Assembly (NCBI GenBank): GCA_947579665.1
Contig: OX388351.1
Span: 62,194,939 to 62,258,938 of the forward strand
DNA length: 64,000 nucleotides
Reading direction: 5' to 3'
Source of the DNA: Sympetrum striolatum
Lineage: Eukaryota > Arthropoda > Insecta > Odonata > Libellulidae
Shown here: piece by piece, positions 1-12,639 of the stretch
How the letters are laid out: every line of letters starts with the position of its first letter
How positions within the stretch are numbered: position 1 is the first letter of the stretch
The notes under the pieces: generated by a model
Databases searched by the model: none
What the model was told of the DNA's origin: nothing
The model's input: the letters and a program-made list of their open reading frames with translations, nothing else
Position numbers and translations under genes: made by a program

Positions 1-1181
1 ATATAGCGTTAGTCTTAGGATAGAATCTTATCAGTCTGTTTAGTTGCGTATTTACGGAAATTCACTCCATATTTTTGAAATTTCAATTAAAGTTCTTTTA
101 TTGCATTGGAATTCCGTAATTTTCTGTGATTCAGATTTGCTGGATCGGAATATGCGATAAACTTCCAAATGACCGTTACATATTTGAATATATGAGCCGA
201 AGATGAGAATGAGAATGCATTTATTATTCCGAATTGATTGAAAATAATTTAATATTTATGTGAATTGTCGGCCAAGATTTCCAACTTAGTATTAAGTTTT
301 TACTTTATTTATTTGCGATTGACTGCTAATGACTGCGTTCTAAATGCTCATAATTTTCTCATGATTTCATATGTATAATATATATAATGCTCATTATTTC
401 ATAGTTATAAAGGATATTAAGGCCACAGAATTCATTGCCTTTCTGCTGATGATTATATTTACTTTTGTTATGTATGTGTGTTCTCTGCAAACTACCAACG
501 AGAATTAGATTTGTTTTTACGATAAATTTGGAAAGAACTATCGTTTTTAATTGATTTTCAGTCGAAGGTTAGTTAACTTAACGATTAACAATATATATTG
601 ATGATGATAAGGATAAATTTTGAATTCATTTATACGAGATTAATACCTTTTACATTATTATATAAGTTAGATCTTGATGGATCTCCAGGATGTGTGAGTT
701 GCGTAGTGTTGTAAATAAATTCAGTAATTTGCGAATAATGTTTCATAACCCTGTTGCAAATAGGGATAACCGTTATTAAATTCAGCAGTTTTTTCGTGGT
801 CGAGTCGGGCTATGGAATTTTCCGTTAAACCATTTCGAATGTTAAAATTTAAAGTTGGTGACGTAGGCTTAAGTTGAATATTTATAAGGTTTATTTTATG
901 ACGCCATATATTTGAAAACAACATTTTTATTCGCTTCCTCTATGAAGGCTGTATATGATATGGAATGGCAGAAACTTTATTTTTCTGATTTATGTTGAAT
1001 TTTGTCTTGGTCGATAGTTACAACTTAGCGCTGGTATAGTGTCATGCGAATGTGGTATTTATTATATGCGTAATTTCGATCCAAATAGCTTTTAGATACT
1101 GATGTAAGCGTTAAGGTTAAATAGCGTTTTGAATACGCAAGTAATTGGATGAATTTTCACTTGAATTTTCTATATTTACAG

Positions 1182-1260
1182 ATGAAGAAGCTCCAGGAGT
1201 GTGTCAATAACGAAGGTCATCGCTGAGATGAGGATACTTGGAATGAAATGTTCTGCTTCC
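1182..1260 (+). other. Exon-like block in the left arm, conserved with splice sites
   Basis: A polypyrimidine tract ending TTTACAG precedes the block and a strong donor GTAAGTATAT follows at 1,261. The mirrored block at 17,201-17,285 has the same acceptor and the same donor, so both splice signals are preserved although the interior has several indels. The two copies read a similar peptide (ending MRILGMK on the left and MRILGVK on the right), but only after a frame change, so coding function is doubtful now. It may be an exon of a duplicated multi-exon gene or of a spliced noncoding RNA. No family recognised. Confidence 0.5.
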
Positions 1261-3374
1261 GTAAGTATATTACTGAATAATATTTAATATTTTATACATA
1301 CATACTACTTCTTCAGTAGGAAAATCAAACTGAGTTACGTATTATTACTCTGTTCTCGGAATTAAAACTCACAAAATACAGTAAAATCAAGCATTGGTAC
1401 TTTGAAGAAGTCACGCAGGTGTTTCAATTTGCGGAATATTTTTAGGAATTAATTTTTAAATTAGTAAATTTCGATGCAATTACCCTTGTTTCGATGGATC
1501 GGCACCGGCGTTCGGATCTTCGCGAACATACATCAAAATTTAAAATTTAATAGAAACACTATTCTTGGTCGTCGTAGTTATTTACTAGCAACTCTGTGTA
1601 AATAACTTAATATTGAGATAATAAACTATGCATTCCGTAATAGCTAAAATAGCTTAAATTACCGAAGTATTTTTCTCGTAGGATATCGTGAAGCTATTGG
1701 TATAATTTTCACTTTCTCCCGTCATTAGAAAAAATACTTTTCCTTTCATGCTTTCAGAATAAGCTGTTGTTCCAAATATTTACCTTTTGTCATTGAAACT
1801 CACTTTCCCTTCTATCTAGACTCGTTATTTTCGTTGACAGATATTTAGAGGTCACTGATAACATCTGTTAAGGGACTTTGAAAGTAGAGGAGGGTAGGTT
1901 TCAAGGGCAATACCCAATTCTGCTTTTATCATGGCAGAAAATTTTAATAGTAAAATAATATTTATGCGGTGTTAGTTATATTTGAATACTAATCTTTCAC
2001 TTTCATAAAACATTGAAATAAGTAGAAGTAAATACTATGGAGAGGGGCTCATTGGTTTCACCTAATTTTTAAATGATTGATCCGGCTAAGTTATGTTTTA
2101 ATTATATTTTTACAATAATCAAAAACATATTTTCCAAATTTTATTGAATTGCGTTGCAGAAATATAAAAATGGCGTTGTATATTTGTTTATAAAATACAA
2201 TCGTCCGTCGAATGGTATTTTAACTTTTGAGAGAAATAGGTAGGTAGAATAGGTATTGGTATTTCTATAATACAGGTTAATTATTTGAAATACTTTATCT
2301 CTTTGCAACTCAAAATGCCATATATCTCTTAAGGGGATCTCATTATTCTAACAATACTCTTATGCAAAGAATTCAACAAACGCTGATCAGATTCAAGTGA
2401 AAATTATATACCGTATGATTTGAAATTTTAATGAACTGTAAGGACATTCTTGTGGTCATCAAAATTTTTCTAATATCTAATCCTAAATAAATAACAATTG
2501 ATTTTTATAATCTTCCATCTAGCAGCAGTGTCTGGTTTTCGAAGAGGTTTCGCTAATTTAAATCCTTTCATTACAAAAAATTAATGAAACTTAGCAATTT
2601 ATATTACAATTCTTCATTCCTCCATCACCAGTCCAAGTTATACTTTTAAACAGATGGTAACCGTCGCTGTTATCTGTACGAAATATAAATTAAGATTCAA
2701 TAGGATTCATCTTTAATAAACTCTTCCATTTTTGTAATTGAATGAAATTTCCTCGTATAAAGATAGATTTAATCAAGTTGCAAATAATGGTAATTTCTTT
2801 AGTGTTTCAGGTTCTTAGTTGACTTTGATGCCACAAACATATCTCAAAATTTACTAATGGTCTTTTAATTTTCTATGTGAGCTACAAGATCATAACATAA
2901 AATCACAGAATAGTTCTTTTATACAGTTATGAATTTTTTGTAGAAAATTTATTTAAGGTAAAGTTTACTATTTAGATAATTGAGAAGAGTCTCCGGTTTT
3001 GTGGATATTCTTCAATATCGCGGTATCTTTCTCTGAATTTCGTAAGTACCATTTTACATTACTGACCTATTGTAGAAAATGACCCCTCATATTTTTGAAT
3101 TATCTGTGGTAAAGTTGCCACCAATTGCCTTCCTTGTCTGTAATTGAGACTCCTTTACCTTTCTATCTGTAGTACATGCTTTTTAAACAATACTATGGAG
3201 TTTGCTGCTAGCATAAAGCTTAAAACGATCGCAATAGTGTTCCGGCGTAGTTCATGACAAAGGAGCAAGATTGGATTCATAAGATTTACATAATCGGAAT
3301 AACTTTATACTTGGAACTACAATGTAATGATAAGGATTTCATATTGAAACGATAACTTTCTTTAGGAGATAAAA

Positions 3375-4255
3375 GAATACTCGAAGGAGAGAATGATTTT
3401 GATCTTATATCACTTGGACGATTATGAAGAAATGTCCATTGGAAAAGAATAAGTATTTTCCGGCACATAAGATGCATCTGCTAAAATATGGGTAACCTAG
3501 TATGCCGTATGTATCAAGATATATAAATAAGAGCAAAACATAGATCCGTTTGACATTTTTACCAATATGTTTGGAATTATTCTGTGATTTTTGCAAATCG
3601 ATAATGAAATAAATAATTCTAGAATAAAGACGAAATGTCCATAGGAAAATGGATGGTGGCTTGGAACATAGGATATATCTGCTTCGATAGCGGAATCTAT
3701 TTTGGTGAGCAAGAAACAAAAAGAGATTCATCTAATCAGTTTACCTGTATCTTTGGATGAATAATTTAGATAAAATTATAGACGGATATTGAAATATTAA
3801 CTTACTTTCAGAAACCAATCCTGTCGACAATACGCAAATGTGAAGATGATGCTGATCCCTAATTACCTCGAGGATAAGGAGGATATGTCTGTGTGCAATA
3901 AGGATGACCGCATGGTAACAAATACATACTACCACTGAAAGGAACATGGTTTGGTAAGCAAGAAATATCATAAGAAACATAAAAAATTGAATGATTTATC
4001 TAATAAATTTACCTATATGTTTGGATTATATTGTTACATTTATGGTACGATATCGAATTCATATAATTCTTTCGGAAATACATCCATGCTATCATTACTA
4101 TGAGTAGAAGAAAATGTAAGTGATCCTCAGCCTATGGACGATAGCAAAGAAATGTCAAATGAAATAAAAGGTGGGCGGATGGGTGCATGGACAATAAAAC
4201 GAAAATGCTGCATTATGATTAACCTGGTTTGGTAGCAAAAATATCAATTAATATA
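3375..4255 (+). repeat. Four exon-like blocks sharing a short peptide (type 1)
   Basis: Blocks at roughly 3,375-3,487, 3,644-3,703, 3,811-3,952 and 4,120-4,252 look like exons on the plus strand. Some have a good acceptor (TTACTTTCAG before 3,811) or donor (TTTG|GTGAGC, TTTG|GTAAGC). In each, one frame reads a variant of one motif: DDYEEMSIGK, NKDEMSIGKW, EDKEDMSVCNK and MDDSKEMSNE. That recurrence suggests tandem duplication of a coding exon. However, the frames do not join cleanly and some blocks contain stops, so this is probably a broken exon array. No known protein family is recognised. Confidence 0.4.
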
Positions 4256-4289
4256 ATAAATACTTGAGGGAATAGTCATATTTTTTGCT

Positions 4290-6300
4290 TTCAAAACAAT
4301 GTTAAATTTACTGGTATTATTATCATTCTTAAAAAAACACTCTGGGAATCTCTCTCTACTTCGAAAGAGCAAAAACAAGGGAGCAGAGATGCTAAGAAAG
4401 GATGCTTGGTAAAAGGATGTATCAAGGAATACAGTGAATAAAAGATTAATCTAATGTTATTAATACATGTTTTCAAGTAGGATAGGAATCCAGTATTTAT
4501 TTATTGTGTGAGATTTTATTGTATTGAAAACAATATTAACTTAAGGGGTATTATTTTCATTCTTCAGAAGCACGATCGGAACTAACATGAAAGTAGGAGT
4601 AGGAGCGGGGAGAAGCTGAAGACGGATACTTGGTCCAAGGATAGACACCGAATAAAGTAAGTAAAATGGAATATAATGCTATTATTATATATTTTAAGAA
4701 ATATAGAGAGCGAGCATTTTCTGATTATTTTGTGATTTATTTTATTTTTGAAACAGTATTTAAAAAACTATTCATATTTTCATTCTTCAGTAATATGATT
4801 GGAAATTCCGCTATATGGAAGGTGTGAGAGTAGGAGCTCAGTGATGCTGAGAGATGATGCTTGGTCAACGGGTGGAGCGCCGAATAACATGAGTACAAAT
4901 TGAATATAATGCTATTACTGTTATTTTCTAAGTAAGATAAAGAGCGTGTAATTGTAAATATATTTTGGTTCTTCATTGTTTTAAGAACATTTTAATTAAT
5001 TGTTTTAATTTTCATTCTTCAGAATTTTAATCGGATCTAACGCTACATTACCGAAGCGAGAGGAACGGCGCTGTGGTGCTGATGGATGATGCCAACGGAA
5101 GGAACGCCGAAAAACATGAGTACAAATTGGATACATTGCTAATACTATTGTTTGTTAATTAAGATAGAGAGCAAGTACTAGTAAATATTTTGTTATATTC
5201 CTTCGTAATTAAAACATTTTAATAAAGTGTTTTAATTTTCATCCTTCAGAATTTTCAAGGGATCTTACGCTACATTTACGATGCGAGGGTTGTGGTGCGG
5301 TGGTGCTGAGGGATGATGCTTCGCCAACGGAGGGAACTCCGAACAACATGAGTAGTAATTGCATAAATTGCTATTATTATATATTTTTTAAGTGAGAAAG
5401 AAAGTGAATATTTTTTATTATTTTCTGTTCTTTTGTTTTCAAGACAATATTTAATTTACTGGTTTATTTTCATTCTTCAGACACTTGATCGGAACTTACG
5501 CTACCTTGAAGTTGCAAGAGTAGGAGCGCGGAGATGCTGAGAGATTTTGAATGGTCCACATTTGTAACACACAATAAAATGGGCACACTTGGAATATCAT
5601 GCTATTACTATATATTATTACGTAACATAGAGAGGGAGTATTTTATAATATTTTCGGACAATTTTTTTAAACTATATTTAATTAACTGGTTTTATTTTCA
5701 TTCTTCAGGATCATCATCGGAACATACGCCAAGCTTGAAGTTGAGATGCGAGTGCGAGAGTAGGAGTGCGGTGATGCTGAGGGATGATTGCTCGTCAACG
5801 GTGGGAACCAAATAAAATGAGTACAAATGAAATATAATGCTCTTACTATATATTTTTAAGTATGATAGAGAGCAAGTATTTTGTAATATTTTGCCGTATT
5901 TTTTGTTTTTAAAAAAATATTTAACCAACTGGTTTATTTTCATTCTCAGATACTTGATTGGAGCTTAAGCTATCTGAAGGTGGGAGAGTAGGAGCTCGGA
6001 GTTATTTCGGAAGGATTCTTGTTCCATGGATGGTACACCGAATACAATGAGTACAGCAGGATATTAAGGTAATTACTATTTAATTTCATATAGGATAGAA
6101 AGCGAGTATTTCTTATTGTATTTAGGTTTCTTTTGTTTATATTACGATGTTATATTAACTGGTTTTATTTTAATTCTTCAGAATCACGCTCGGAACCTTT
6201 CGATACCTTGCAAGAGCGAGTGTAGGTGCTTGGAGTTGATCAGAATGGTTTTTTGGTCGAAGGATTCAATACCGAATACAGTGAGTAAAAGGGGAATCTA
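4290..6300 (+). repeat. Tandem array of nine ~232-bp exon-like units (type 2), left arm
   Basis: A CATTCTTCAG-like acceptor recurs near 4,317, 4,558, 4,789, 5,013, 5,241, 5,471, 5,700, 5,940 and 6,172, a spacing of 224-241 bp. Each unit has an exon-like core of about 100 bp, then an AT-rich intron-like stretch. Several cores share a readable peptide (RCESRS, then VMLRDDAWST), but stops and shifts differ between copies. The end of the core reads GTAAGT or GTGAGT in the outermost copies but mostly ATGAGT in the middle ones, so most units would lack a canonical donor. I read this as tandem exon amplification with decay; a spliced noncoding RNA is possible. Confidence 0.7.
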
Positions 6301-6544
6301 ATGATATTATTATTTCACTTCAGGCACGATAGAAAACTAGCGTTTTCTTATTAAAATACTTTTTAATGAATCTCTAACTAGTATTTTAGGTATTTTATGT
6401 AGATACCTATATTCAATTGAAATTTTTGTAAATGGGTATTTCATTTTCTGCATAAACGTCAAAGAAAATCAATATCAATCCATTTACATAGAATTGTTTT
6501 TTCAATTAGAATACGAATGTCAAAACTTACACACTTTTCGAGCT

Positions 6545-7520
6545 GTAAAAATTATTGAACATCTCTCCCGTTGAGAACATAGGATACTTTTATTCGTATC
6601 GTGGTTTTACTTTCCATCATAGTAATGGCGACACTTTTGTATAGCATTTTCTTGAACAGTTAAACATTTTATCGGCTTTTTTAATTTTTTTTTAAATAAA
6701 TACTTATTATTCAAGTTCAAGAAAGAGAGAGAAAAAAGAACAGAGGACCATGGAGAAGTCCACTTTACGCCCAATTCTCCTCCAAGTAAATGAACCATAG
6801 ATAAGATATTGAATACATAGACTACAAAGCTTGCTGCAATAGATGGCTAAATATAATTTGAGCATTGTGTAATTAGATATTTCTAACCCGGGGTCAATGT
6901 CGGCGCGGTGAAAATCGGATGTCAATATATTATCGTGTTTTCCCTTCAATTTCTTCCATTTTAGCCTTTATATCACCTTTACATTTGTTCTTTTTTCTCA
7001 GATAAGTGTAAATTAAGTTCATTTGTCACCTCAAGGTCGATTCTTCCTCAAAATTCTTTTACTTCTTTTCTTAAAATTCTTTCGACAGAGGTAGCCACTT
7101 GTTCGTACCATTGTCAGCTTAGAGTTTATTCACAAGTTCAAGGTTTTCGTAAACAATCTACAACTTTGTAAACATCTCTAATTTAGTTTCTTTGCGTTAA
7201 TCTTTCCCGAGTCTGTAGTGAAACTACGGCGTGTTATTAGTCTTTAATACCACTCTTCGCAGTAGCAATCGCAACTGAAGTTATTTAGTGAATTGAGTTG
7301 AGATGAAACCAGAGAAATAACTTGATGTAGGGTACTTATCTACGTTAGGCTAGGGTTTCTTATCAATCTCTGTACTGACAGTTTGTGTAAGATGGATCGA
7401 GTTTCTTTCAGTTAACGCGGCTTTGGACGCCTTGGCATTATACGCTAGCGATCATAACCAATTATAAGGATGAAGGAGATTTAGGTCGTTAATATGCCTT
7501 AATTGCGGTTTTAATGACTG
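6545..7520. other. Segment present only in the left arm
   Basis: The left sequence just before 6,545 pairs with 12,400-12,430 and the sequence after 7,520 pairs with 12,350-12,395, so about 975 bp has no partner in the right arm. I see no clear inverted ends or target duplication, and no gene. It is either an insertion in the left arm or a deletion from the right. Confidence 0.5.
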
Positions 7521-8415
7521 CACGGTAGGATATCCGCGATAATGATAGCAATCCATCCTTAAAACAACTTATCTTTAGGTATTTGTAAATATATTCATCG
7601 GATTCTATCTGCAGTAACACTCACTTATTTTTAAAATTCAAATTTAGTTTTTTCTTTTAAATATGAGTAAATTGCATAAGATAATCGATTTTTCCCTATG
7701 TTTACGAAACATACTTCGTTAACGTTCGGCTTACGTCCGCATCATTGTTTTTCGGCAATAAAATGAAGTCAAAGAGATTTACTATCAAGTAATTTCTATT
7801 CTCAGAGTCTTATCGACCTTATAGCAAAGTTTAGGCCTCTAAGATACTTACGTAATGTTATCGAGAAAATTTACTTATATTTTTATCGCATTACTAATTT
7901 ATGATTAGCGGACTGCTCAACAGACAAAAGAAAACCAAGGCTGCTAAACCTTTTTTCATGAAATATTATAAAAACAAATTAATTATAAAGGAAGCATTTA
8001 GTATAAAAATCTGCGTATGTTATGCTTTCATGTATCTTTGGGTCATTATCTTCCACTGGAAATACCTGTAGCTCTAATTTGTTTCGCTATAACACGCTCA
8101 TTATTTATATATTAAAAAATATATGTTCCTTAATTTGGTTCATTACTTGCACCATTATTGATTGTAATATTTAGTGAAGATTCTTATTAATATAGCAGTC
8201 AAAACATAATAGCGAAACATGGCGATTTTCTAATTTAAGAAAGGTGCAAAATTTACTTTTTGAGTCTAATAATAATATTGCGTTAGATCAAACAGTCGTG
8301 TTTTGCGAAGACTGCATTTATACGATACAGGATTTAAGTAAAAAAATAACACGAATGTGTTTCATTGAATAAGTTATGATTTTGTTGAATAATAGTCATG
8401 TTATTTTCCTCGAAG

Positions 8416-8493
8416 GACTGCATCGGGGGACGGCGTGGTGTGACTAAGTTGGAGGATTGCGACGGGATGAATTTTAGCCGGGAGAGAATTTAA
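8416..8493 (+). other. Possible terminal exon in the left arm
   Basis: After TTATTTTCCTCGAAG an open frame of 25 codons runs to TAA, directly followed by AATAAA. It ends MNFSRERI. The mirrored copy at 11,537-11,617 has no indel before the stop region and keeps the frame one codon longer. Most differences between the copies change the amino acid, so there is no sign of purifying selection. It may be the last exon of the mirrored gene or a chance frame. Confidence 0.3.
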
Positions 8494-9459
8494 TAAACAC
8501 TTCCTTGAGTAGGAAAAGGATTATGGTTACTTAAGGACGTTGTGCATAAGGACGTGCACCCTGGAAAATTCCCAAGCCATACTAATAATGTGAATCGAAG
8601 TAAATTCGTGAAGTGCACATCTCAATTAAATAATTCTATTCTTCACTATTTATTGAATCATCCATTGAACAGTTCCGTGAATGCTTCTTGTGATGTACGT
8701 TTAGCAACTATATATTGAATTTTTATGTTTTCATCTGTCTATTAGGTTATCATCCTATCTGTTACGATTATATACATATTTTTATACTTTATCTTGTAAT
8801 TAATATTTTCAATCTCACAAATATGAGTTTTTACTATTTATATATAGATATTTTATGAAGTGAATAGATATTAATACGTGAAGAGAATATCACAATTCTG
8901 TAAGTGTTTTCTTTACTGTTTATTGAATCATCTATTGAACTATTCAGTGAAACCTTATCTATTTATACTATTTGAAAGTTTTTGAACTTTTAATTTTCCA
9001 TGTGGCTATTGGTGATACACGTTTAACAACTGTTTATTGTATTTTTATGTTTAATTGTATGTATTCACTGTTTGTTCTATCCGTAAGGATAATATTAATT
9101 TTTTTATCTATGCATATTTTATATGGTATGTAGTTTGTATATCACTCGAATCTATTTTTAACAGCTTTACGAAATGCTATTTCATCAATTTATATCACTG
9201 ATTTTTAATAGCAATATTTGTAATTTATTTTGTTACTTGTAAAATGGCTGTAAATAAAAAAGATGTCTCTGTGGCAGGGAGGTGGGTCACAGTAGGCCTA
9301 ACCACCTGCCGGTATAAATAAATGAACGACAAGTCGGGGGACTATCTAGTGGGTGGTCTTTCGGGGAGACGAAGCCAATGAAAGGTCTTCCAGGAGAACG
9401 GGGTCCTGGGAGATAGCGTTGTTGGTAGGGCGACAAGGTAGTAGGGAGGTACGGTAAAG

Positions 9460-10560
9460 GGGGAGAGTGGATCAAAGGGAGGCCTTGTGGTGAAGGTATC
9501 CGGGTAGAAGGATTCGAAGGTAGAGCCTAGGGGGAGGGGATTCGAGAAGAAGGCCTAGGGGAGATCAGGGTCGGGGGAGGGAAGGAATTGGGTCATGGTT
9601 GGGAAAAGTAGGGTCTGGGAAGGGTAGGGAAGGGAATGGTTTAAGTCATTGGAGGGAAATGGTAAGGTCTGGGAAGGGAAGGGGTAGGTACTGGTCAGGA
9701 GTCTGGGCGGGAAGGGTCTGGCAAGGAGGACTGGCATGGTAGGGTCTGGCAGGGTACGTCCTGGGATATAAAGGAAAGGTAATGGGAGGGATGGTGTATA
9801 GGAAATTTTATGGTAGGTTATGGGAATATTCAGGGGAGGGAAAGGGTTGGGGTCTGTGGAGGTAAGGTTCAGGGTAACTTGTGTTGAGGGAATGGGAGGT
9901 ATGGTTAGGTTTAGGGGATGGAAGGGTACGGAAGTTGGTCGTTCAGGGGAGGGAAGGGTAGTATGGAAAGGGTAGTTCAGGGGATGGAAGGATTAAGGGA
10001 TGGGGAGGGAATGTATGGGGAGGGGAGGGAAACGGAATGGGAAGGGTAGGATAAGGGGAGGGATGTGTCAGGTTGAGAAAGGTTAGTTTCAGTAAAGGGA
10101 AGGAAAGATAAGGGTAGGTTCAAGGGATGGATGGATTAATGGACAGGTGAGGGAAGGGAAGAGGTAGGGTCAGGGGACCTTCCAATTCCCTCCCCTGAAG
10201 CTAACCTTAACTCCCCTCCCTCTCTAGACCCTACCTTTCCCTACCCTGACTCTTAACTACAATGACCATAACCCTTCCTTCCTCACCCTATCCCTCACCT
10301 ACCGATCCCTTTCCACCTGAGCCCCTACCCTCCCAGACCCCTGACCAGTACCTATCCCTTCCCTACCCAGACCCTACCATTTCCTTCCAATGACTTAAAC
10401 CCTTCCCTTCCCTACCCTTCCCAGACCCTTCTTTTCCCAACCATGACCCAATTCATTCCCTTCCCCTGACCCTGATCTCCCCTAGGCCTTCTTCTCGAAT
10501 CCCCTCCCTCTAGGCTCTACATTCGAAACCTTCTACCCGGATACCTTCACCACAAGGCCT
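9460..10560. repeat. GA-rich to CT-rich low-complexity core of the palindrome
   Basis: From about 9,460 to 10,178 the plus strand is nearly all purine (runs such as GGGAGGGAAGGG). From 10,180 to 10,560 it is nearly all pyrimidine. The flip marks the palindrome centre, but the halves are unequal (about 720 against 380 bp), so the innermost part is not a clean mirror. Several places have four G-runs close together (about 9,834-9,853, 9,949-9,990 and 10,017-10,050), which fits G-quadruplex potential. The homopurine tracts fit triplex (H-DNA) potential. The open frames here at 9,287-9,475 and 10,565-10,753 mirror each other and look like chance frames in simple sequence. Confidence 0.85.
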
Positions 10561-11536
10561 CCCTTTGATCCACTCTCCCCCTTTACCGTACCTCCCTACT
10601 ACCTTGTCGCCCTACCAACAACGCTATCTCCCAGGACCCCGTTCTCCTGGAAGACCTTTCATTGGCTTCGTCTCCCCGAAAGACCACCCACTAGATAGTC
10701 CCCCGACTTGTCGTTCATTTATTAATACCGGCAGGTGGTTAGGCCTACTGTGACCCACCTCCCTGCCACAGAGACTTCTTTTTTATTTACAGCCATTTTA
10801 CAATTAACAAAATAAATTATAAATATTGCTATTAAAAGCAGTGATATAAATTGATGAATTAGCATTTCGTAAAACTGTTAAAAATGGATTTGAGTGATAT
10901 ACAAACTACATACTATATAAAATATGCATAGATCAAGAAATTAATATTATCCTTACAGATAGAACAAACAGTGAATACATACAATCAAACATAAAAATAC
11001 AATAAACAGTTGTTAAACGTGCATCATCAAGGGCCACATATAAAATTAAAAGTTCAAGAACTTTCAAATAGTATAAATAGATAAGATTTCACTGAATAGT
11101 TCAATAGATGATTCAATAAACAGTAAAGAAAACACAGAATTGTGATATTCTCTTCACGTATTAATTTCTATTCACTTCATAAAATATCTATATATAAATA
11201 GTAAAAACTCATATTTGTGAGATTGAAAATATTAATTACAATATAAAGTATCAAAATATGAATATATCTTTTCAGATAGGATGATAACCTAATATACAGA
11301 TGAAAACGTAAAAATTCAAAATATAGTTGTTAAACGTACATAACAACAAGCATTTACTGAACTGCTCAATGGATGATACAATAAATAGTTAGGAATAAAA
11401 TTATATAATTGAGATGTGCACTTCAAGGATTAACTTCGATTCACTTTATTAGTTTTTTTGGGAATTTTCCTGGGTGCACGTCCTTATGTACAACGTCCTT
11501 AAGTAACCATTATCCTTTTCTTATTCAAGGAAGTGT

Positions 11537-11617
11537 TTATTTTATTCTCTCCCGGCTAAAATTCGTCCTGTCGCAATCCTCCGACTTAGTCATCACACGC
11601 AGTCCCCTGATGCGGTC
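11537..11617 (-). other. Possible terminal exon in the right arm
   Basis: Minus-strand partner of 8,416-8,493. The frame starts DRIRG, passes through SEDCD and ends TNFSRERIK before TAA. Equal length without frameshift over about 75 bp stands out, because the surrounding arm contains indels. The evidence for coding is weak. Confidence 0.3.
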
Positions 11618-12639
11618 CTTCAAGGAAAATAACATGAGTATTATTTAAAAAAATCATAACTTATTCAATGAAACACATTCGTGTTATTTTTTTACTTAAA
11701 TCCTGTATCGTATAAATGCAGTCTTCACAAAACACGACTGTTTGATCTAACGCAATATTATTATTAGACTCAAAAAGTAAATTTTGCACCTTTCTTAAAT
11801 TAGAAAGTCGTCATGTTTCGCTTTTATATTTTGACTACTATATAAATAAGAAGCTTCACTAATTATACTCAAGAATTGTGCAAGTAATGAACCAAATTAA
11901 GGAACATATATTTTTTATATATAAATAATGAGCGTGTTATAGCGAAACAAATTAGAACTACACTTATTTCCAGTGGAAGATAATGATCCAAAGATACATG
12001 AAAGCATAACTAACTCATATGTTCATACTAAATGCATCCTTTATAATTAATTTGTTTTTCTATTATTTCATGAAAAAAGTTTAGCAGCCTTGGTTTTCTT
12101 TTTTCTGTTGAGCAGTCCGCTAATCATAAATTAGTAATGTGGTAAAAATTTAAGTAAATGTCTTCAATAAAATTACGTAAGGATTTTAGAGGCCTAACCT
12201 TTGCAATAAGGTCGATAAGACTCCGATAGTAGAAATTAATTTATAGTAAATCTCTTTAACTTTATTTTATTGCCGAAAAACAATGATGCGGACGTAAGCC
12301 AAACGTTTACCAAGTCTGCAGATAGAATCCGAAGTATGTATCTAAAAGTGACTGGTTTTGATGATGGACGGTTATCATTATCGCAAATATCCTAATATAT
12401 AAGAATGTGTAAGTTTTGACACTCGTATTCAAATTGATCAAACAATTCGATTTTTTAAATGGATTGATATTCATTTACTTTCACGCTTATGCAGAGAATT
12501 AAATACCCAATTAAGAAAATCTCAATTGAATATAGGTCTCTACAAAAAATACCTAAGATACTAGTTAGAAATACATTAAAAAGTATTTAAATCAGAAAAC
12601 GCTAGTTTTCTATAATGCCTGAAATGAAATAATAATAAC

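Larger units (their letters stand above)
1..9715 (+). repeat. Left arm of a giant imperfect palindrome
   Basis: This stretch is matched in reverse complement by about 10,335-19,093. Anchors read directly: the first 60 bases pair with 19,030-19,090; the exon-like block at 1,182-1,260 pairs with 17,201-17,285; 3,020-3,180 pairs with 14,900-15,060; 8,400-8,500 pairs with 11,530-11,625; 9,287-9,475 pairs with 10,565-10,753. Paired coordinates sum to about 19,090 at the outer end, 17,400-18,500 in the middle and 20,040 near the centre, so the arms have gained or lost segments since they formed. The arm is open at the window start and may extend further. No conserved cellular gene is recognised in it. 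It could be a chromosomal inverted duplication or the inverted ends of a very large element. Confidence 0.93.

Noticed and set aside
3286..5000. Minus-strand frames in the left arm as genes
   Set aside because: They are rich in Ile, Leu, Phe and Tyr, as expected for the opposite strand of AT-rich introns. The better splice signals are on the plus strand.
4290..6300. Assignment of the exon arrays to a known microexon effector family such as aphid bicycle genes
   Set aside because: The cores are about 100 bp, there is no signal peptide, and I cannot see the Cys-Tyr-Cys motif of that family. The resemblance is only in architecture.
9287..9475. A 62-residue frame mirrored at 10,565-10,753, which could look like a duplicated conserved gene
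   Set aside because: The similarity is explained by the palindrome. The peptide is Pro/Ser-rich as expected from the CT-rich core, and no domain or splice context supports it.
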